64,000 bases of DNA from Sporomusa sp. KB1 (GCF_007830295.1 NZ_VLKC01000002.1:902940-966939), one strand, 5' to 3'; shown: positions 25,690 to 34,878, counted from the stretch's first letter. Numbers and translations: made by a program. The notes: generated from the letters alone by a model not told the origin.

Positions 25690-25861
25690 ATCTCTTATCT
25701 ACGGAAGATATCTTAGTTGCATCATAAGTCAGCTCTTGGAAAAAGTCAAGGCTAACGTGAACCTATGCTTTCAAACTACTAGCCACCGCTTTTACATTTT
25801 CGCCTTTTTTATTGTGTACCAACATGTAATACAAAATAGGATGAACAGCAGCAATGGGCCA

Positions 25862-25916
25862 AATAAAAAAGAGCAAAACTCAAAATAGAGTTTTGCCCCC
25901 TACTATCTAATAGCTA
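25862..25916 (-). promoter_or_regulatory. Second HutP-type attenuator, in the hutP leader
   Basis: On the minus strand TAG-CTAT-TAG-ATAG-TAG (25916-25900), three NAG triplets at exact 4-nt spacing, is followed directly by GGGG and a hairpin GCAAAACTC/GAGTTTTGC (25896-25873), then TCTTTTTTATTT. The layout mirrors the element before hutH. It lies about 170 bp upstream of hutP, so hutP would be autogenously antiterminated. Promoter not located with confidence; it should lie in 25930-26040. Confidence 0.8.
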
Positions 25917-26054
25917 TAGGCATAGCAAATAGGAATATGATACAAATTTCGAACTTGTTATACCCAAGCAAGTGAAAATATGTAGAGGAATTCCGGGAAG
26001 TTTTCTAGAAGTTGTCGAAAGTGCTGAAAGTGAACGCACCTAGGAGGAATCTGC

Positions 26055-27689
26055 ATGTCGCTTGATACGGCTATCACAACAAACATTATTGCTACTACCT
26101 TAATGGTATTAACCTATACCTACCTATTTATTCAATATAAGCAAAGTTATCTGGCAAAATGGGTGTTGGTATGGATCTTACAGGAGATCAGGCTGGTCTT
26201 TTTGGACAAACCTTTTGGCGAACAATTAATTGTACCATCCTTTCTCTATATTGGACTGTCTTTTGCCAACAGTCTGCTTATGATTGCAGGGACAGTAGGT
26301 TTTGCGGGCAGACGCTTATCAGCGAAGTGGCTGGTAACTGCCTTAGTATTTTCCACGCTTTCCTTTCTTGGTATTTTTCGGGGACTGACACCCAGTCTAT
26401 ACATGCTGCCTGGCGTAGCGTTTGTTGGCTCCGCCTACATCTATACCGGTTTTGTTATTTGGAATAGTTGTGCCCCTGGTATGGGAAAATGGCTAACCGC
26501 TTCGGCATTTATTCTTTTAGGAGTGCATGCTTTCGATATGCCATTCTTGTATAGCCTAGGTTGGTTTGCACCATGGGGCTATTTAATTGATGGTCTACTC
26601 AGATACGCTATCGCTATAGGAATTATCCTCGTCTATTTTGAAAAAACCAGGAATGAACTAGAACAATACTATCAGTTGCTTGCTAGAAATACCACAGATG
26701 TTATCTACCGATACAACTTCAATTCACCTGCAGGATTTGATTATATTAGTCCGGCCGTGACTCACCTGACAGGCTATCCTCCAGACTACTTCCGGACACT
26801 CCGGCAGGTTATGCGTATCATTCACCCCGATGACCGCGCTAAATTGAAGAAAATAGCAACTGTCCGCAGTCTCCCTGACGGCTTCGTGACTCTACGGGTA
26901 AGAGCAAGAAATGGGGATATCGTCTGGGCAGAACAAAAAAATTCATTAGTTGTTGATTCCACTGGCCGTCCCATAGCTGCGGAGGGCATTGTACGGGATA
27001 TTACCAAGCGAATACTATTAGAAGAAGACGTATCGCGGCTTGACCGGCTAAATATTGTTGGCGAAATGGCTGCTAATTTTGCCCACGAAGTCCGCAATCC
27101 TCTGACTACCGTACGGGGTTATCTGCAGCTTCTGGGGAAGAAAAGTGAATTCAGCAATTATAAGGAGCAATTTACTCTTTTATTGGAAGAACTTGACCGC
27201 ACCAATCAAATCATTACTGAATATCTATCTCTTAGCAAAAATAAAATCGTTGAAATGAAAAAAGGCGATTTGAACCATATTTTATTGGCACTCCATCCTT
27301 TAGTGCAGGCAACTGCAGTACCGTCGCAAGTCACCGTAAATTTAAACTTGGGAGATATTCCATTACTGTATATTGACGATAAAGAAATTAAGCAACTTAT
27401 ACTTAACCTCACCCGTAACGCTATTGAGGCAATGACATCAGGTGGAAAGCTGGAAATTAAGACATTGGCTAGCGAAGATAATACCATTCTTACTGTCACT
27501 GATCAGGGCAAGGGAATTCCCGGCCATGTCATGAACAACCTGGGTAAGCCCTTTCTTACGACTAAGGAAAATGGCACAGGCTTGGGAATGGCTATCTGCT
27601 ATCGTATTTGTCTTAGACATAATGCTAAACTGGATATTAACACTGGGCCAGCTGGAACAACGATAAATGTAATATTCCCTAACAGCTAG
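26055..27689 (+). CDS. Membrane-bound PAS sensor histidine kinase
   Basis: 544 aa. Residues 1-195 hold about seven hydrophobic segments, a membrane sensor region of MASE/7TM character. A PAS domain follows (205-320, with a PAC-like GIVRDITKR end), then HisKA with AHEVRNP (His344) and a HATPase domain (N-box NLTRNAIEAM, G1 DQGKGIPG, G2 GTGLGMAI). The transmitter resembles that of 1300-2694. A TAGGAGGAAT site precedes the ATG. No response regulator is adjacent; the GNAT-cNMP/radical SAM pair starts 170 bp downstream after a terminator, so it may be the input for that unit (inference). Confidence 0.88.
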   Translation: MSLDTAITTNIIATTLMVLTYTYLFIQYKQSYLAKWVLVWILQEIRLVFLDKPFGEQLIVPSFLYIGLSFANSLLMIAGTVGFAGRRLSAKWLVTALVFSTLSFLGIFRGLTPSLYMLPGVAFVGSAYIYTGFVIWNSCAPGMGKWLTASAFILLGVHAFDMPFLYSLGWFAPWGYLIDGLLRYAIAIGIILVYFEKTRNELEQYYQLLARNTTDVIYRYNFNSPAGFDYISPAVTHLTGYPPDYFRTLRQVMRIIHPDDRAKLKKIATVRSLPDGFVTLRVRARNGDIVWAEQKNSLVVDSTGRPIAAEGIVRDITKRILLEEDVSRLDRLNIVGEMAANFAHEVRNPLTTVRGYLQLLGKKSEFSNYKEQFTLLLEELDRTNQIITEYLSLSKNKIVEMKKGDLNHILLALHPLVQATAVPSQVTVNLNLGDIPLLYIDDKEIKQLILNLTRNAIEAMTSGGKLEIKTLASEDNTILTVTDQGKGIPGHVMNNLGKPFLTTKENGTGLGMAICYRICLRHNAKLDINTGPAGTTINVIFPNS

Positions 27690-27702
27690 CTCCTTACAAC
27701 TG

Positions 27703-27729
27703 GAAAAAAGGCCGAAAGGTCTTTTTTTT
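27703..27729 (+). terminator. Terminator of the membrane kinase gene
   Basis: AAAAAGGCC and GGTCTTTTT pair around a GAAA tetraloop with one G-U, followed by a T-run. It separates the kinase from the next two-gene unit. Confidence 0.75.
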
Positions 27730-27858
27730 ATTCCTGCAGCCAGAGATAATTTCACGCTGGCAGCACCAAGAGGCAAGAGAAAGGCGGTGATTCTGTGGAT
27801 CCTCCAATTAGAACCATATTCCCTTGATAAACAACAAAAAATAAGAGGTGAAGAAAGT

Positions 27859-28980
27859 ATGCTAAATCAGCAATACTCCACGCAAACAAACCTGGATTGT
27901 GAACACGTCCAAATTAAAGATGCTGTCACAGACCAGGAACGACAGGCAATCTATCAATTTCGCTATAAGATTCAGGTTGAAGAAATGAAAAGATGTATCC
28001 CCGGGGCCGACCATGTAAAAAAGTGCATCTCTGAAGAAATGGATTCCTGGAGCCAGCTTGCATATGCAGAGTTAAATGGCCAAATAGTTGGTACTGCACG
28101 GGCTGTGATTGGTGGTGCCGAAGACTTTCCCGCAGAGTTGGGCCAGATATTTCAGTTAAAACGCTATCAAGAATTTGACCCGGCAAGTAAAAACATGTGT
28201 TTCGCCACTAAACTTATGGTTGATCCCCGCCTGCGCAAAACCCCGTTATCTTTCAGACTCATGGCTAAAGTCTATGAGTTGTCGCGTCAGCATAATGTTC
28301 AGTTTAGTTTCAGCGGTTCGAATCCTTATCTAATTCCGATGTACGAGCAACTAGGCTATCGCCAAATTGCTCCGGGCTTCCAGGATTCCGGATATGGATT
28401 TATTGTGCCGACATTACTGCTGACTGAAGACATTGACCACCTTAAAGCTGTGAAATCTCCGTATCTACGCCTGGCAAGAAAATTAATAAACTCTCCGGCA
28501 GCCAAACAATGGCTGGCAGTCAATTTGCCTGAGGCCTTCAAATATCCTGTCGGTATTCTTACAAGCAGGCAAGACCATTGGAATACCATTAAACAGTTAG
28601 TTGGTGACCCTGTTGCCAATCTGGAGGTTTTACGTGACCTAAATGACGAGGAAGCTGGCCAGCTCCTAAAAATTGGCACCCTTATCGAATGCAGCCGTGA
28701 GCACTATTTCATTCTACGGGGGGACGTCTGCAATGAGGTAAATATCCTTCTTTCCGGTCAAATGAGCGTGCTTAACGGCCAGGCTTTACCAATCAAACCT
28801 GGTGGCATTTTGGGAGACATCGGTATCATGGAGCAGACCCATCATCATGTTGATGTCATCGCGACTGAGCACTCGGTGATTTTGGTACTATCGCGTGCTC
28901 CTTTCGAAAAATTATGTCGTTCTTTTCCCGAGATTCCAGGAAAACTGCATTTTATCAACCAAAATAGGGAGGTTAAATAA
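27859..28980 (+). CDS. GNAT/autoinducer-synthase-like acyltransferase fused to a cyclic-nucleotide-binding domain
   Basis: 373 aa from the ATG at 27859, chosen because AGAGGTGA lies upstream. Residues about 18-190 have the LuxI/FeeM/GNAT fold pattern: IYQFRYKIQVEEM (Arg35, Glu41) and EEMDSWSQLAYAELNGQIVG followed by TARAV, like the conserved Arg, Asp and core strand of N-acyl amino acid and acyl-homoserine lactone synthases. Residues 255-365 form a cNMP/CRP-like beta barrel (ILRGDVCNEVNILLSGQMSV, PGGILGDIGIME). There is no DNA-binding domain. An acyltransferase whose activity is gated by a nucleotide or similar ligand is a reasonable reading. The stop is directly followed by the ATG of a radical SAM gene. 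Confidence 0.75.
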   Translation: MLNQQYSTQTNLDCEHVQIKDAVTDQERQAIYQFRYKIQVEEMKRCIPGADHVKKCISEEMDSWSQLAYAELNGQIVGTARAVIGGAEDFPAELGQIFQLKRYQEFDPASKNMCFATKLMVDPRLRKTPLSFRLMAKVYELSRQHNVQFSFSGSNPYLIPMYEQLGYRQIAPGFQDSGYGFIVPTLLLTEDIDHLKAVKSPYLRLARKLINSPAAKQWLAVNLPEAFKYPVGILTSRQDHWNTIKQLVGDPVANLEVLRDLNDEEAGQLLKIGTLIECSREHYFILRGDVCNEVNILLSGQMSVLNGQALPIKPGGILGDIGIMEQTHHHVDVIATEHSVILVLSRAPFEKLCRSFPEIPGKLHFINQNREVK

Positions 28981-30711
28981 ATGAATAGCACACTTGAAAT
29001 CCTGTTGGTTAACAGCTATGCACCCCGGCAGCGGGTTGTGTCCGATACCGCACTTGAAAACAGTCTGGCGATACTCAGAACCTACCTCGAATCAAAAGGT
29101 ATTCTGGCAGAGGTTATCGACGATCAACGGATAACCTCTTTGGAAAAAAGAATACCTTCCGGGTGCGTGCTTCTCTTACGAGCAATGGTCAAACTGCAGC
29201 TAAAAACCTACCATAACAAGTTGCTTGGCCGCGGGCTGCTACTGGCAGCTTGGCCGCTTCACGCCTATACGCTGCATTGCAGACACGAATATATGCAAGC
29301 CAGGATTGAACAAATTGTCAAGGAGATAAAATCCAAAAATATCCCGTTACTGGGACTCAAGCTTTGGTACGGGGATGCTTTCAAATGGAGCTGCGACTTG
29401 GCAACTGCAGTCAGAAATCACTGCCCTGATACAACAATAATCGTTGGCGGACCACAGGTTAAGGTATATGGAGACTTAGTACTGCATGAACCTTGCTTTG
29501 ATCTTGCCATCATGGGTCCTGGTGAAGAAATACTTGCCAAACTTGTTAGCCTGCGCCGCCAGAACCATTCTAAGAGCAAATTTCTTGACCAAGTGCAGAC
29601 GACCTTTGGCGGGACTCTGCTCAAAACTGGTGGCTTTGCCGGTGACAAAGCGGAGCTTGTACAGAGTTTAGCCAGCCAGACAATCCCGGAATACCGGGAT
29701 GCAGATCTTGAAGATAAAATTCACTTTCATACGATTGTCGACGGTGTTGGCTGCAGCTGGAATAGTTGTAATTTTTGCTCCCATACCCGCTGCACAGTTC
29801 CCTTTACCCCCCGGCCGGTAGCCGATATTATTACTGAAATAGAAACAATGCTGCAGCGTGGAATTGCTTTTTTTCGTTTTAGCAGCTCGGAAACCACTGT
29901 CGAGCATGGCCGGAATATTGCAGAAGCCATTCTGGCGCGTGGCCTTACTATCCGGTACTCCATGTTTATCCGCGCCGGCAAACCCAGTCAAGAGATGCTT
30001 ACTGCCTATCGCCTTATGATTCAGGCGGGATTAAGAGCAGTATTTATGGGTGGTGAAACCGGGCATGATGATGTTAATCATCTGGTCATGAACAAAGGGG
30101 TAACAAAACAGGACATTGTCGGTACTATCGCGACGATTAGGCTGGCCTCAGATGCTGCCGGCTTACCGTGCCGTATCGGGCTGTCACTCATTTACCCTTG
30201 CCCGTTGCCTCCAGGAGTTGAGTTGAATGAAGTGTACAACGCCAATGTTGCTCTTATTGATGCAACTCTGCCTGATACTGTCATTGTTAATCCGCCGGGA
30301 CCGTTTCCGGAAACAAGCTGGTATAGTAATCCTGAAAAATACGGTTTCACATTCGCGGAAGGAGCCACTGCTTTTGCGCAGAATTTCATGCGTTACGAAT
30401 ACTCTATTTATAAACCTGCCGAGCTATGGAAGGATATGGGGTTTGCTCTCAACACCATGGAAGGTAAGGCTTTGCTCAACGAGACAGGCAAGCTGCGAGC
30501 CTACGCGGCAAGCCTTGGTATCCCCACAGATATTTCGGATGAATACTTAATGATGACAGAGGCGATAGGACTTAGTTCTAAGGCCGATCTACTTCTCTTT
30601 AAACAGCGTACGCTTATTGACATCATGAGCGGCAGCACTGACTATACACGCGAGATTGCAGCAGCCATCAATAAAGCCAGCAGGCAAATTGCTGCAACAA
30701 ATACACTTTAA
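28981..30711 (+). CDS. Radical SAM protein with B12-binding-type N-terminal domain and atypical cluster motif
   Basis: 576 aa. An N-terminal Rossmann-like domain (1-200, with IIVGGPQVKVYGDLVL and DLAIMGPGEEIL) is typical of the B12-binding fold in class B radical SAM enzymes. The radical SAM barrel starts near 245 (IVDGVGCSWNSCNFCSH). The cluster cysteines are Cys258, Cys263 and Cys266, spaced C-x4-C-x2-C, not the usual C-x3-C-x2-C; Cys271 follows. The barrel continues with FMGGETGHDDVNHLVMNKGV. No gap separates it from the acyltransferase gene (stop TAA, then ATG), so both are translated together. Chemistry unknown; modification of the acyl product is a possibility. Confidence 0.8.
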   Translation: MNSTLEILLVNSYAPRQRVVSDTALENSLAILRTYLESKGILAEVIDDQRITSLEKRIPSGCVLLLRAMVKLQLKTYHNKLLGRGLLLAAWPLHAYTLHCRHEYMQARIEQIVKEIKSKNIPLLGLKLWYGDAFKWSCDLATAVRNHCPDTTIIVGGPQVKVYGDLVLHEPCFDLAIMGPGEEILAKLVSLRRQNHSKSKFLDQVQTTFGGTLLKTGGFAGDKAELVQSLASQTIPEYRDADLEDKIHFHTIVDGVGCSWNSCNFCSHTRCTVPFTPRPVADIITEIETMLQRGIAFFRFSSSETTVEHGRNIAEAILARGLTIRYSMFIRAGKPSQEMLTAYRLMIQAGLRAVFMGGETGHDDVNHLVMNKGVTKQDIVGTIATIRLASDAAGLPCRIGLSLIYPCPLPPGVELNEVYNANVALIDATLPDTVIVNPPGPFPETSWYSNPEKYGFTFAEGATAFAQNFMRYEYSIYKPAELWKDMGFALNTMEGKALLNETGKLRAYAASLGIPTDISDEYLMMTEAIGLSSKADLLLFKQRTLIDIMSGSTDYTREIAAAINKASRQIAATNTL

Positions 30712-30828
30712 TACAGACCCGGGCTTTGCACTAGCCTGCTTTTTCTTAGGCTATCAGTTGCCACTATCACTCCCCGTATTGGACTTTCACCAAGAGTAAA
30801 TGCCCAAATGCTGGGTGCACAGAAAAAC

Positions 30829-30861
30829 GAGGCATGAACCACATTAAATGGTTCATGCCTC
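30829..30861. terminator. Bidirectional terminator
   Basis: GAGGCATGAACCA (30829-30841) pairs perfectly with TGGTTCATGCCTC (30849-30861). The minus strand continues GTTTTTC, suiting the minus gene ending at 30872; the plus gene ends at 30711. A close relative of this hairpin lies at 36548-36583. Confidence 0.82.
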
Positions 30862-30871
30862 ACTTATTTCA

Positions 30872-31501
30872 CTATCGAATAAAGTTTGTAAGTATTTTAT
30901 TTTCTCTTTCTGGTTCTTTTATCGTTTGTCGTCCATTTTCAACCAGTTTCATTAGCCAGGCCATGTTTTTCCCAAGCACTCTCATTATTTGTCTTCCTTC
31001 TTCATCTTCTAGAGCTTCACCTGGTCTCATCCCATGGATAACATTCCAGTAATTTGTGCTTGGCATAAGCATTTCAGCATAGTTAATATAATTATTTAGC
31101 TGGTTAAACGTAGTAACTCCACCTGATCGCCTAACAGCAACAACAGCCGCTCCTACCTTATGCCTTAAAAAACCTGTATTGGCAACATAGAATGCTCTAT
31201 CCAAAAAGGACTTCATCGTTCCGCCTATAGCCGAGTAATGGACAGGCGAGCCTACTATTATACCATCTGCCATTTTCATTTTCTGTATCCATTCATTTAC
31301 TTCATCATTATCAATTATACATTTCTCATTATTATTTTTTACACAGGCGTTACATGCAAGGCATCCTCTTATTGTTTTGTTTCCAACATGAACAATTTCG
31401 ACTTCTATACCTTCCTTTTCAAGTTCCTCAGCGACCATTTTTATAGCATGATAGGTGTTTCCTTCCTTTTTAGGACTTCCATTAAATGCAACTACTTTCA
31501 T
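30872..31501 (-). CDS. Flavodoxin-like NAD(P)H-dependent FMN reductase / iron-sulfur flavoprotein
   Basis: 209 aa. FMN-binding phosphate loop FNGSPKKEGNTY at residues 5-16 and a second flavin loop IVGSPVHYSAIGGTMKSFLD. The Cys-rich segment GCLACNACVKNNNEKCI (about 47-63) resembles the compact cysteine motif of iron-sulfur flavoproteins (Isf family), so a 4Fe-4S cluster is possible. Soluble redox enzyme; substrate could be quinones, nitro-compounds or oxygen species. AGGAGG precedes the ATG. A paralogue with a similar Cys motif lies at 34897-35442. Confidence 0.87.
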   Translation of the reverse strand: MKVVAFNGSPKKEGNTYHAIKMVAEELEKEGIEVEIVHVGNKTIRGCLACNACVKNNNEKCIIDNDEVNEWIQKMKMADGIIVGSPVHYSAIGGTMKSFLDRAFYVANTGFLRHKVGAAVVAVRRSGGVTTFNQLNNYINYAEMLMPSTNYWNVIHGMRPGEALEDEEGRQIMRVLGKNMAWLMKLVENGRQTIKEPERENKILTNFIR

Positions 31502-31581
31502 AACAATTACCTCCTGTACAATTTATTTCAAATCTCTCTCTATTTTGTTTTAGAAACATTATATCAGTTGCTTTTGCAGAG

Positions 31582-32262
31582 TCAAATAACCGTCCCCCGA
31601 CTCAGCGCTTCAAGAATTGCTTTTGCAAAACTATCGCTGGACTGAGGATTTTGCCCAGTAATCAGATTGCCGTCAACGACAACATAATCCCCCCAAGGAT
31701 TTGTTGATACAAAGTCGGCTCCAAGTTCTCGTAATTTCGTTTCCAAGGCGAAAGGAACCATTTTGTCTCCTCCACCAATTCTCTCCTCTTCATTCGTAAA
31801 TCCGGTCATCCTTCTCCCAGCAACCAAAGGTTTCCCATCAGTTGTCGTTGCGCTTATTAAGCCAGCAGGGCCATGACATACAGCAGCAATAATATAGTTG
31901 TGCGAATCAAAATAGTTTAAGATGTTAGCAAGAAGCGGATCACCTGCTAAATCGAACAAAAGTCCATGACCACCGGGCACTACTACAGCAGCATATTGTG
32001 TATAATCCACTTGTGAAAGCTTCACTGTAGACTGTAGAACTTTAGCAGCAGCACTCCATTCGGCAGGAACTCCTCCCTTTATACTATTGGGATCGATTGG
32101 GGTAACCCCTCCTAATGGGCTTGCTACCGCTACCCCATATCCAGCAGCACGAAAAATCAGATATGGTACAGCAAATTCTTCCATCCACAGTCCTATTTTA
32201 TGAACCTTGTCGGAATAGTCCCTACTCGTAACAATCATTAAGATTTTTTGTGAAGGTTGCAT
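31582..32262 (-). CDS. DJ-1/PfpI-family (class I glutamine amidotransferase-like) protein
   Basis: 226 aa, close to the Hsp31/YhbO-type subgroup. The nucleophile elbow is AAVCHGPAGLI, with the catalytic Cys followed by His, and VVPGGHGLLFDL marks the oxyanion region. Members act as glyoxalase III, deglycase-like or chaperone proteins under carbonyl or oxidative stress. Neighbours (FMN reductases, tautomerase, flavin reductase) point to a stress-related set. AAGGAG precedes the start. Confidence 0.87.
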   Translation of the reverse strand: MQPSQKILMIVTSRDYSDKVHKIGLWMEEFAVPYLIFRAAGYGVAVASPLGGVTPIDPNSIKGGVPAEWSAAAKVLQSTVKLSQVDYTQYAAVVVPGGHGLLFDLAGDPLLANILNYFDSHNYIIAAVCHGPAGLISATTTDGKPLVAGRRMTGFTNEEERIGGGDKMVPFALETKLRELGADFVSTNPWGDYVVVDGNLITGQNPQSSDSFAKAILEALSRGTVI

Positions 32263-32325
32263 ATCATTTTTCTCCTTGAAATTAGGATTAATCTTTAGTT
32301 AGTTTTGCTATTTGGGCCTCACTAT

Positions 32326-32685
32326 CTATATTCTATTCAAGTTTTCAACTGTCCTCTCGTTTACTATATTACCAGTATTCAAAGTAGTTTTAGGTTCGAT
32401 AAGCATCACATGTACTTCGTGCTCTGCAATAGGAAGGTGCTCAACTCCTTGGGGAATAACAATCAGTTCACCTTCATCCAACACAACATCTTTATCTTTG
32501 AACTTTATTACTAGTCGTCCTTTTACAACAAAAAACATTTCATCCTCGTTGTCATGGTGATGCCAAACAAATTCTCCTTTTAATTTGGCCAGTTTTATAT
32601 ATGAATTATTTAACTCACCTACTATCTTCGGACTCCAATGTTCTGCAAAAAGACTAAATTTCTTAGAAAGAACTATTTTCTCCAT
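32326..32685 (-). CDS. Cupin-domain protein
   Basis: 119 aa, a single small beta-barrel. Metal-binding cupin motif 1 is FVWHHHDNEDEMFFVVKGRL (His, His, Glu) and motif 2 is IVIPQGVEHLPIAEHEVHVM. Function not determined: small cupins include isomerases and dioxygenases. AGGAGTG precedes the ATG. It lies between the DJ-1 gene and the Lrp gene on the same strand. Confidence 0.88.
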   Translation of the reverse strand: MEKIVLSKKFSLFAEHWSPKIVGELNNSYIKLAKLKGEFVWHHHDNEDEMFFVVKGRLVIKFKDKDVVLDEGELIVIPQGVEHLPIAEHEVHVMLIEPKTTLNTGNIVNERTVENLNRI

Positions 32686-32726
32686 AAATTACACTCCTTA
32701 TTATATTTATGCAAAGCCTAGATTAA

Positions 32727-33158
32727 TTATAAAATAGTATCAATAATAAAGGTTGTTGAAGTTTCTATTATCCCTTCAAATTGCCATATCCGATCAAGTA
32801 TCTTTGTAGTATCTTCCGGCGTCGAAATTCTCGTTTTTATTAGTATGCACCAGTTCCCAACCAGTCGATGGCACTCCTCTATAACTATTCCAGGGATGTC
32901 CATAGTAGCTATCTCATTTGCAATTTGAGCAAAATAGCCTCCATTAATTTTTATAAATAGTAAGCATCGGATACACGGTCTAACTTTACGCCAATCAATT
33001 AACGCCTGATACCCAGTTATTATCCCCCCTTTTTCTAAATTCTCAATGCGCTTATGTATGGCTGGTCTAGACATATGTAATATTTTAGCAATTTCCTCAT
33101 GACTAATCCTGCCACTTTGTTCCAATATCTTAACAATCTCAATATCGACACTATCCAC
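32727..33158 (-). CDS. Lrp/AsnC-family transcriptional regulator
   Basis: 143 aa, standard length. N-terminal helix-turn-helix (EQSGRISHEEIAKILHMSRP with AIHKRIENLEKGGII), C-terminal RAM effector domain (VIEECHRLVGNWCILIKTRI). Start is GTG with AGGGGGATC upstream. Probably senses an amino acid and controls the adjacent cupin/DJ-1/reductase genes, which is inference. Confidence 0.9.
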   Translation of the reverse strand: MDSVDIEIVKILEQSGRISHEEIAKILHMSRPAIHKRIENLEKGGIITGYQALIDWRKVRPCIRCLLFIKINGGYFAQIANEIATMDIPGIVIEECHRLVGNWCILIKTRISTPEDTTKILDRIWQFEGIIETSTTFIIDTIL

Positions 33159-33352
33159 AACGATCCCCCTTTATCTAATTGTAACATATTTAGCATTATT
33201 TTTATCTATAAGTAATTATTTCAACTAAATATTATACTAATAGTAAATAAATCTTGCTAATTATTTATTTTTGCTTAAATAGAACAAAAAAGTAGCAACA
33301 AAATAACTACTCTGCATTACGATTCGTAAAATCCTAAAATAATTATGGGCAT

Positions 33353-33390
33353 AAAAAAATCTGAAGCTTTATCAAAAAACTTCAGATTTT
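33353..33390 (-). terminator. Terminator after the aldo/keto reductase remnant
   Basis: AAAATCTGAAG and CTTCAGATTTT (33356-33366, 33380-33390) pair perfectly; the minus strand continues with T7. It follows the truncated frame directly. Confidence 0.85.
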
Positions 33391-33396
33391 GCTAAT

Positions 33397-33670
33397 TTAA
33401 TTATCAAAATAATTGACGCCGCGCCGGTATGCATAATCAAGCATCTTCTCCGCTAATTCCTCGTCAATCTTATTCTTGGGTTGATCTTTGAACGTTGGAA
33501 GTCGCATAGCACCAAAGCCCAGCATGGACAGTTTATCTCCATTTGTCTTAAAGACTCTTTTTGTCAATTGGCAGCGGCTCCGTCTCCTCCGCTTTTTTAG
33601 CACCATGATTCAAAAATGCCAAAAGCTCGTTGCGGTTCATGCCATAGGCAAGCCTTGCAAGTACATTCAC
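33397..33670 (-). pseudogene. Truncated aldo/keto reductase, N-terminal part only
   Basis: Encodes RVFKTNGDKLSMLGFGAMRL and ends at AYRRGVNYFDN, the first ~50 residues of an aldo/keto reductase of the 4Fe-4S-linked type; the barrel beyond the catalytic Asp is missing and a terminator follows. An overlapping 40-codon frame from GTG at 33670 (MNVLARLAYGMNRNELLAFL) has a GGGGGAAATG site and ends in a stop at 33548. Together they look like a decayed locus downstream of the flavin reductase. Confidence 0.6.
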
Positions 33671-33683
33671 CTTTCATTTCCCC

Positions 33684-34265
33684 CTAAAACATCTTCCCTT
33701 TTATCTCATTGCCGATAGAAAATGCCTGGGCAATTTGGTTCCCTACAGCATAGTAATTTCTACTGTCGGGAGCAAAAATTAAAGGTTTTATTTGTTCAAT
33801 AATCGGCTGATCTACTTTTTCTTGTATGGTCTCATCAATTTTAGCATCCATGACCTCACCTATAAACTGAGTATGTAGGCCAAGCTCAATAATCTGTATA
33901 ACTTTACACTCCAAATTAACTGGAAATTCCCTTATATAAGGGGCGTCAACAATATCACTTTTCACCGCTGAAAGACCAGTTTTAGCAAATTTATCTTCCT
34001 TATTTCTGGAGGCTATGCCAAAGTAATCGGCTTCTTTTACATAGTTTTCTGAAGGAATATTTATTGTGAAAGCCTTTTTTAGCATTAGGTTACTATAAGA
34101 ATAAGTAGCTTTACGTAGTGAAATCGCGACACAAGGCGGAGACGAGCAGCAAATACCTCCCCAAGCAGCAGTCATGGCATTGGGATTGCCTTCATTGTCA
34201 TAGGTACATACAACTAAAACTGGGGTAGGATAAACCAATGTTTTAGCACCCAAACTTTTTTTCAT
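33684..34265 (-). CDS. Flavin reductase-family (FMN-binding split barrel) protein
   Basis: 193 aa from the ATG at 34265, which has GAGGTGA five bases upstream; an earlier ATG 11 codons before lacks a site. The split-barrel flavin-binding pattern is clear: [20 protein letters not shown] at the start, [20 protein letters not shown], then [12 protein letters not shown]. Reduces or carries FMN/FAD, as flavoredoxin does in anaerobes. Neighbouring reductases suggest a flavin-based redox set. Confidence 0.88.
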   Translation of the reverse strand: MKKSLGAKTLVYPTPVLVVCTYDNEGNPNAMTAAWGGICCSSPPCVAISLRKATYSYSNLMLKKAFTINIPSENYVKEADYFGIASRNKEDKFAKTGLSAVKSDIVDAPYIREFPVNLECKVIQIIELGLHTQFIGEVMDAKIDETIQEKVDQPIIEQIKPLIFAPDSRNYYAVGNQIAQAFSIGNEIKGKMF

Positions 34266-34509
34266 TAATTTCACCTCTAAGTTATTATCTGTACTCACCG
34301 ATTTCTTTTTTCATACTTATCTACCAGTCCAAGCTGCCTTCAACCATATATTTTATTTTCATTTTCTCTTACGGAAATATAATCCCTTAGCAGTAAATTA
34401 ATTGCTATTTGGTAGATTCACTTTGAAGTTAGCGTTGAGTAGCAAACTTGGAGCCACGAGTATGTAAATTTTTCCTTGACCAATTCAGGAGTACTGAAGT
34501 CTTCTTATA

Positions 34510-34698
34510 TTACTTACCTTTTTCGGATAGTAGTACTCCACCGACCCCAATATTGTCGGTTTCATTTTCTTTCACAATTACAACATAAGCTTGTTCAGGG
34601 ATATTCATAATACTGCTTGCAGATTTAGTTAAAGATGCAACTAATTCACGCTTCTGTTCTTTACTTAATCTAGCTGCTTCAATTGTGATTACTGGCAT
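34510..34698 (-). CDS. 4-oxalocrotonate tautomerase-family protein
   Basis: 62 aa from the ATG at 34698, with GAGGAGTG upstream; this start places Pro2 (MPVITIEAARL) at the mature N-terminus, which the family needs as catalytic base. An in-frame ATG three codons earlier would block it. The rest fits (LSKEQKRELVASLTKSASSI, VVIVKENETDNIGVGG). Likely a keto-enol tautomerase of unknown substrate. Confidence 0.88.
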   Translation of the reverse strand: MPVITIEAARLSKEQKRELVASLTKSASSIMNIPEQAYVVIVKENETDNIGVGGVLLSEKGK

Positions 34699-34840
34699 TT
34701 GTTTCACTCCTCATCATACGTTACTCAATATTTTTAAATTCCTGCTAATTGGAAAATCCAAGACATTCAAACTTAATGTTCCTTATATATACCCCACGGC
34801 CCCAAGTTTGGTCACTACACAGCTATAACAACTGATTAAG

Positions 34841-34878
34841 GCTAGAAGGGATTGAGTAGTGCGGTCAGTCCTTCTAGC
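34841..34878. terminator. Hairpin between the tautomerase and FMN-reductase genes
   Basis: GCTAGAAGG(G)A (34841-34851) pairs with TCCTTCTAGC (34869-34878). It lies just after the stop of the minus-strand FMN reductase gene and may end that transcript, though a T-run is lacking. Confidence 0.45.
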
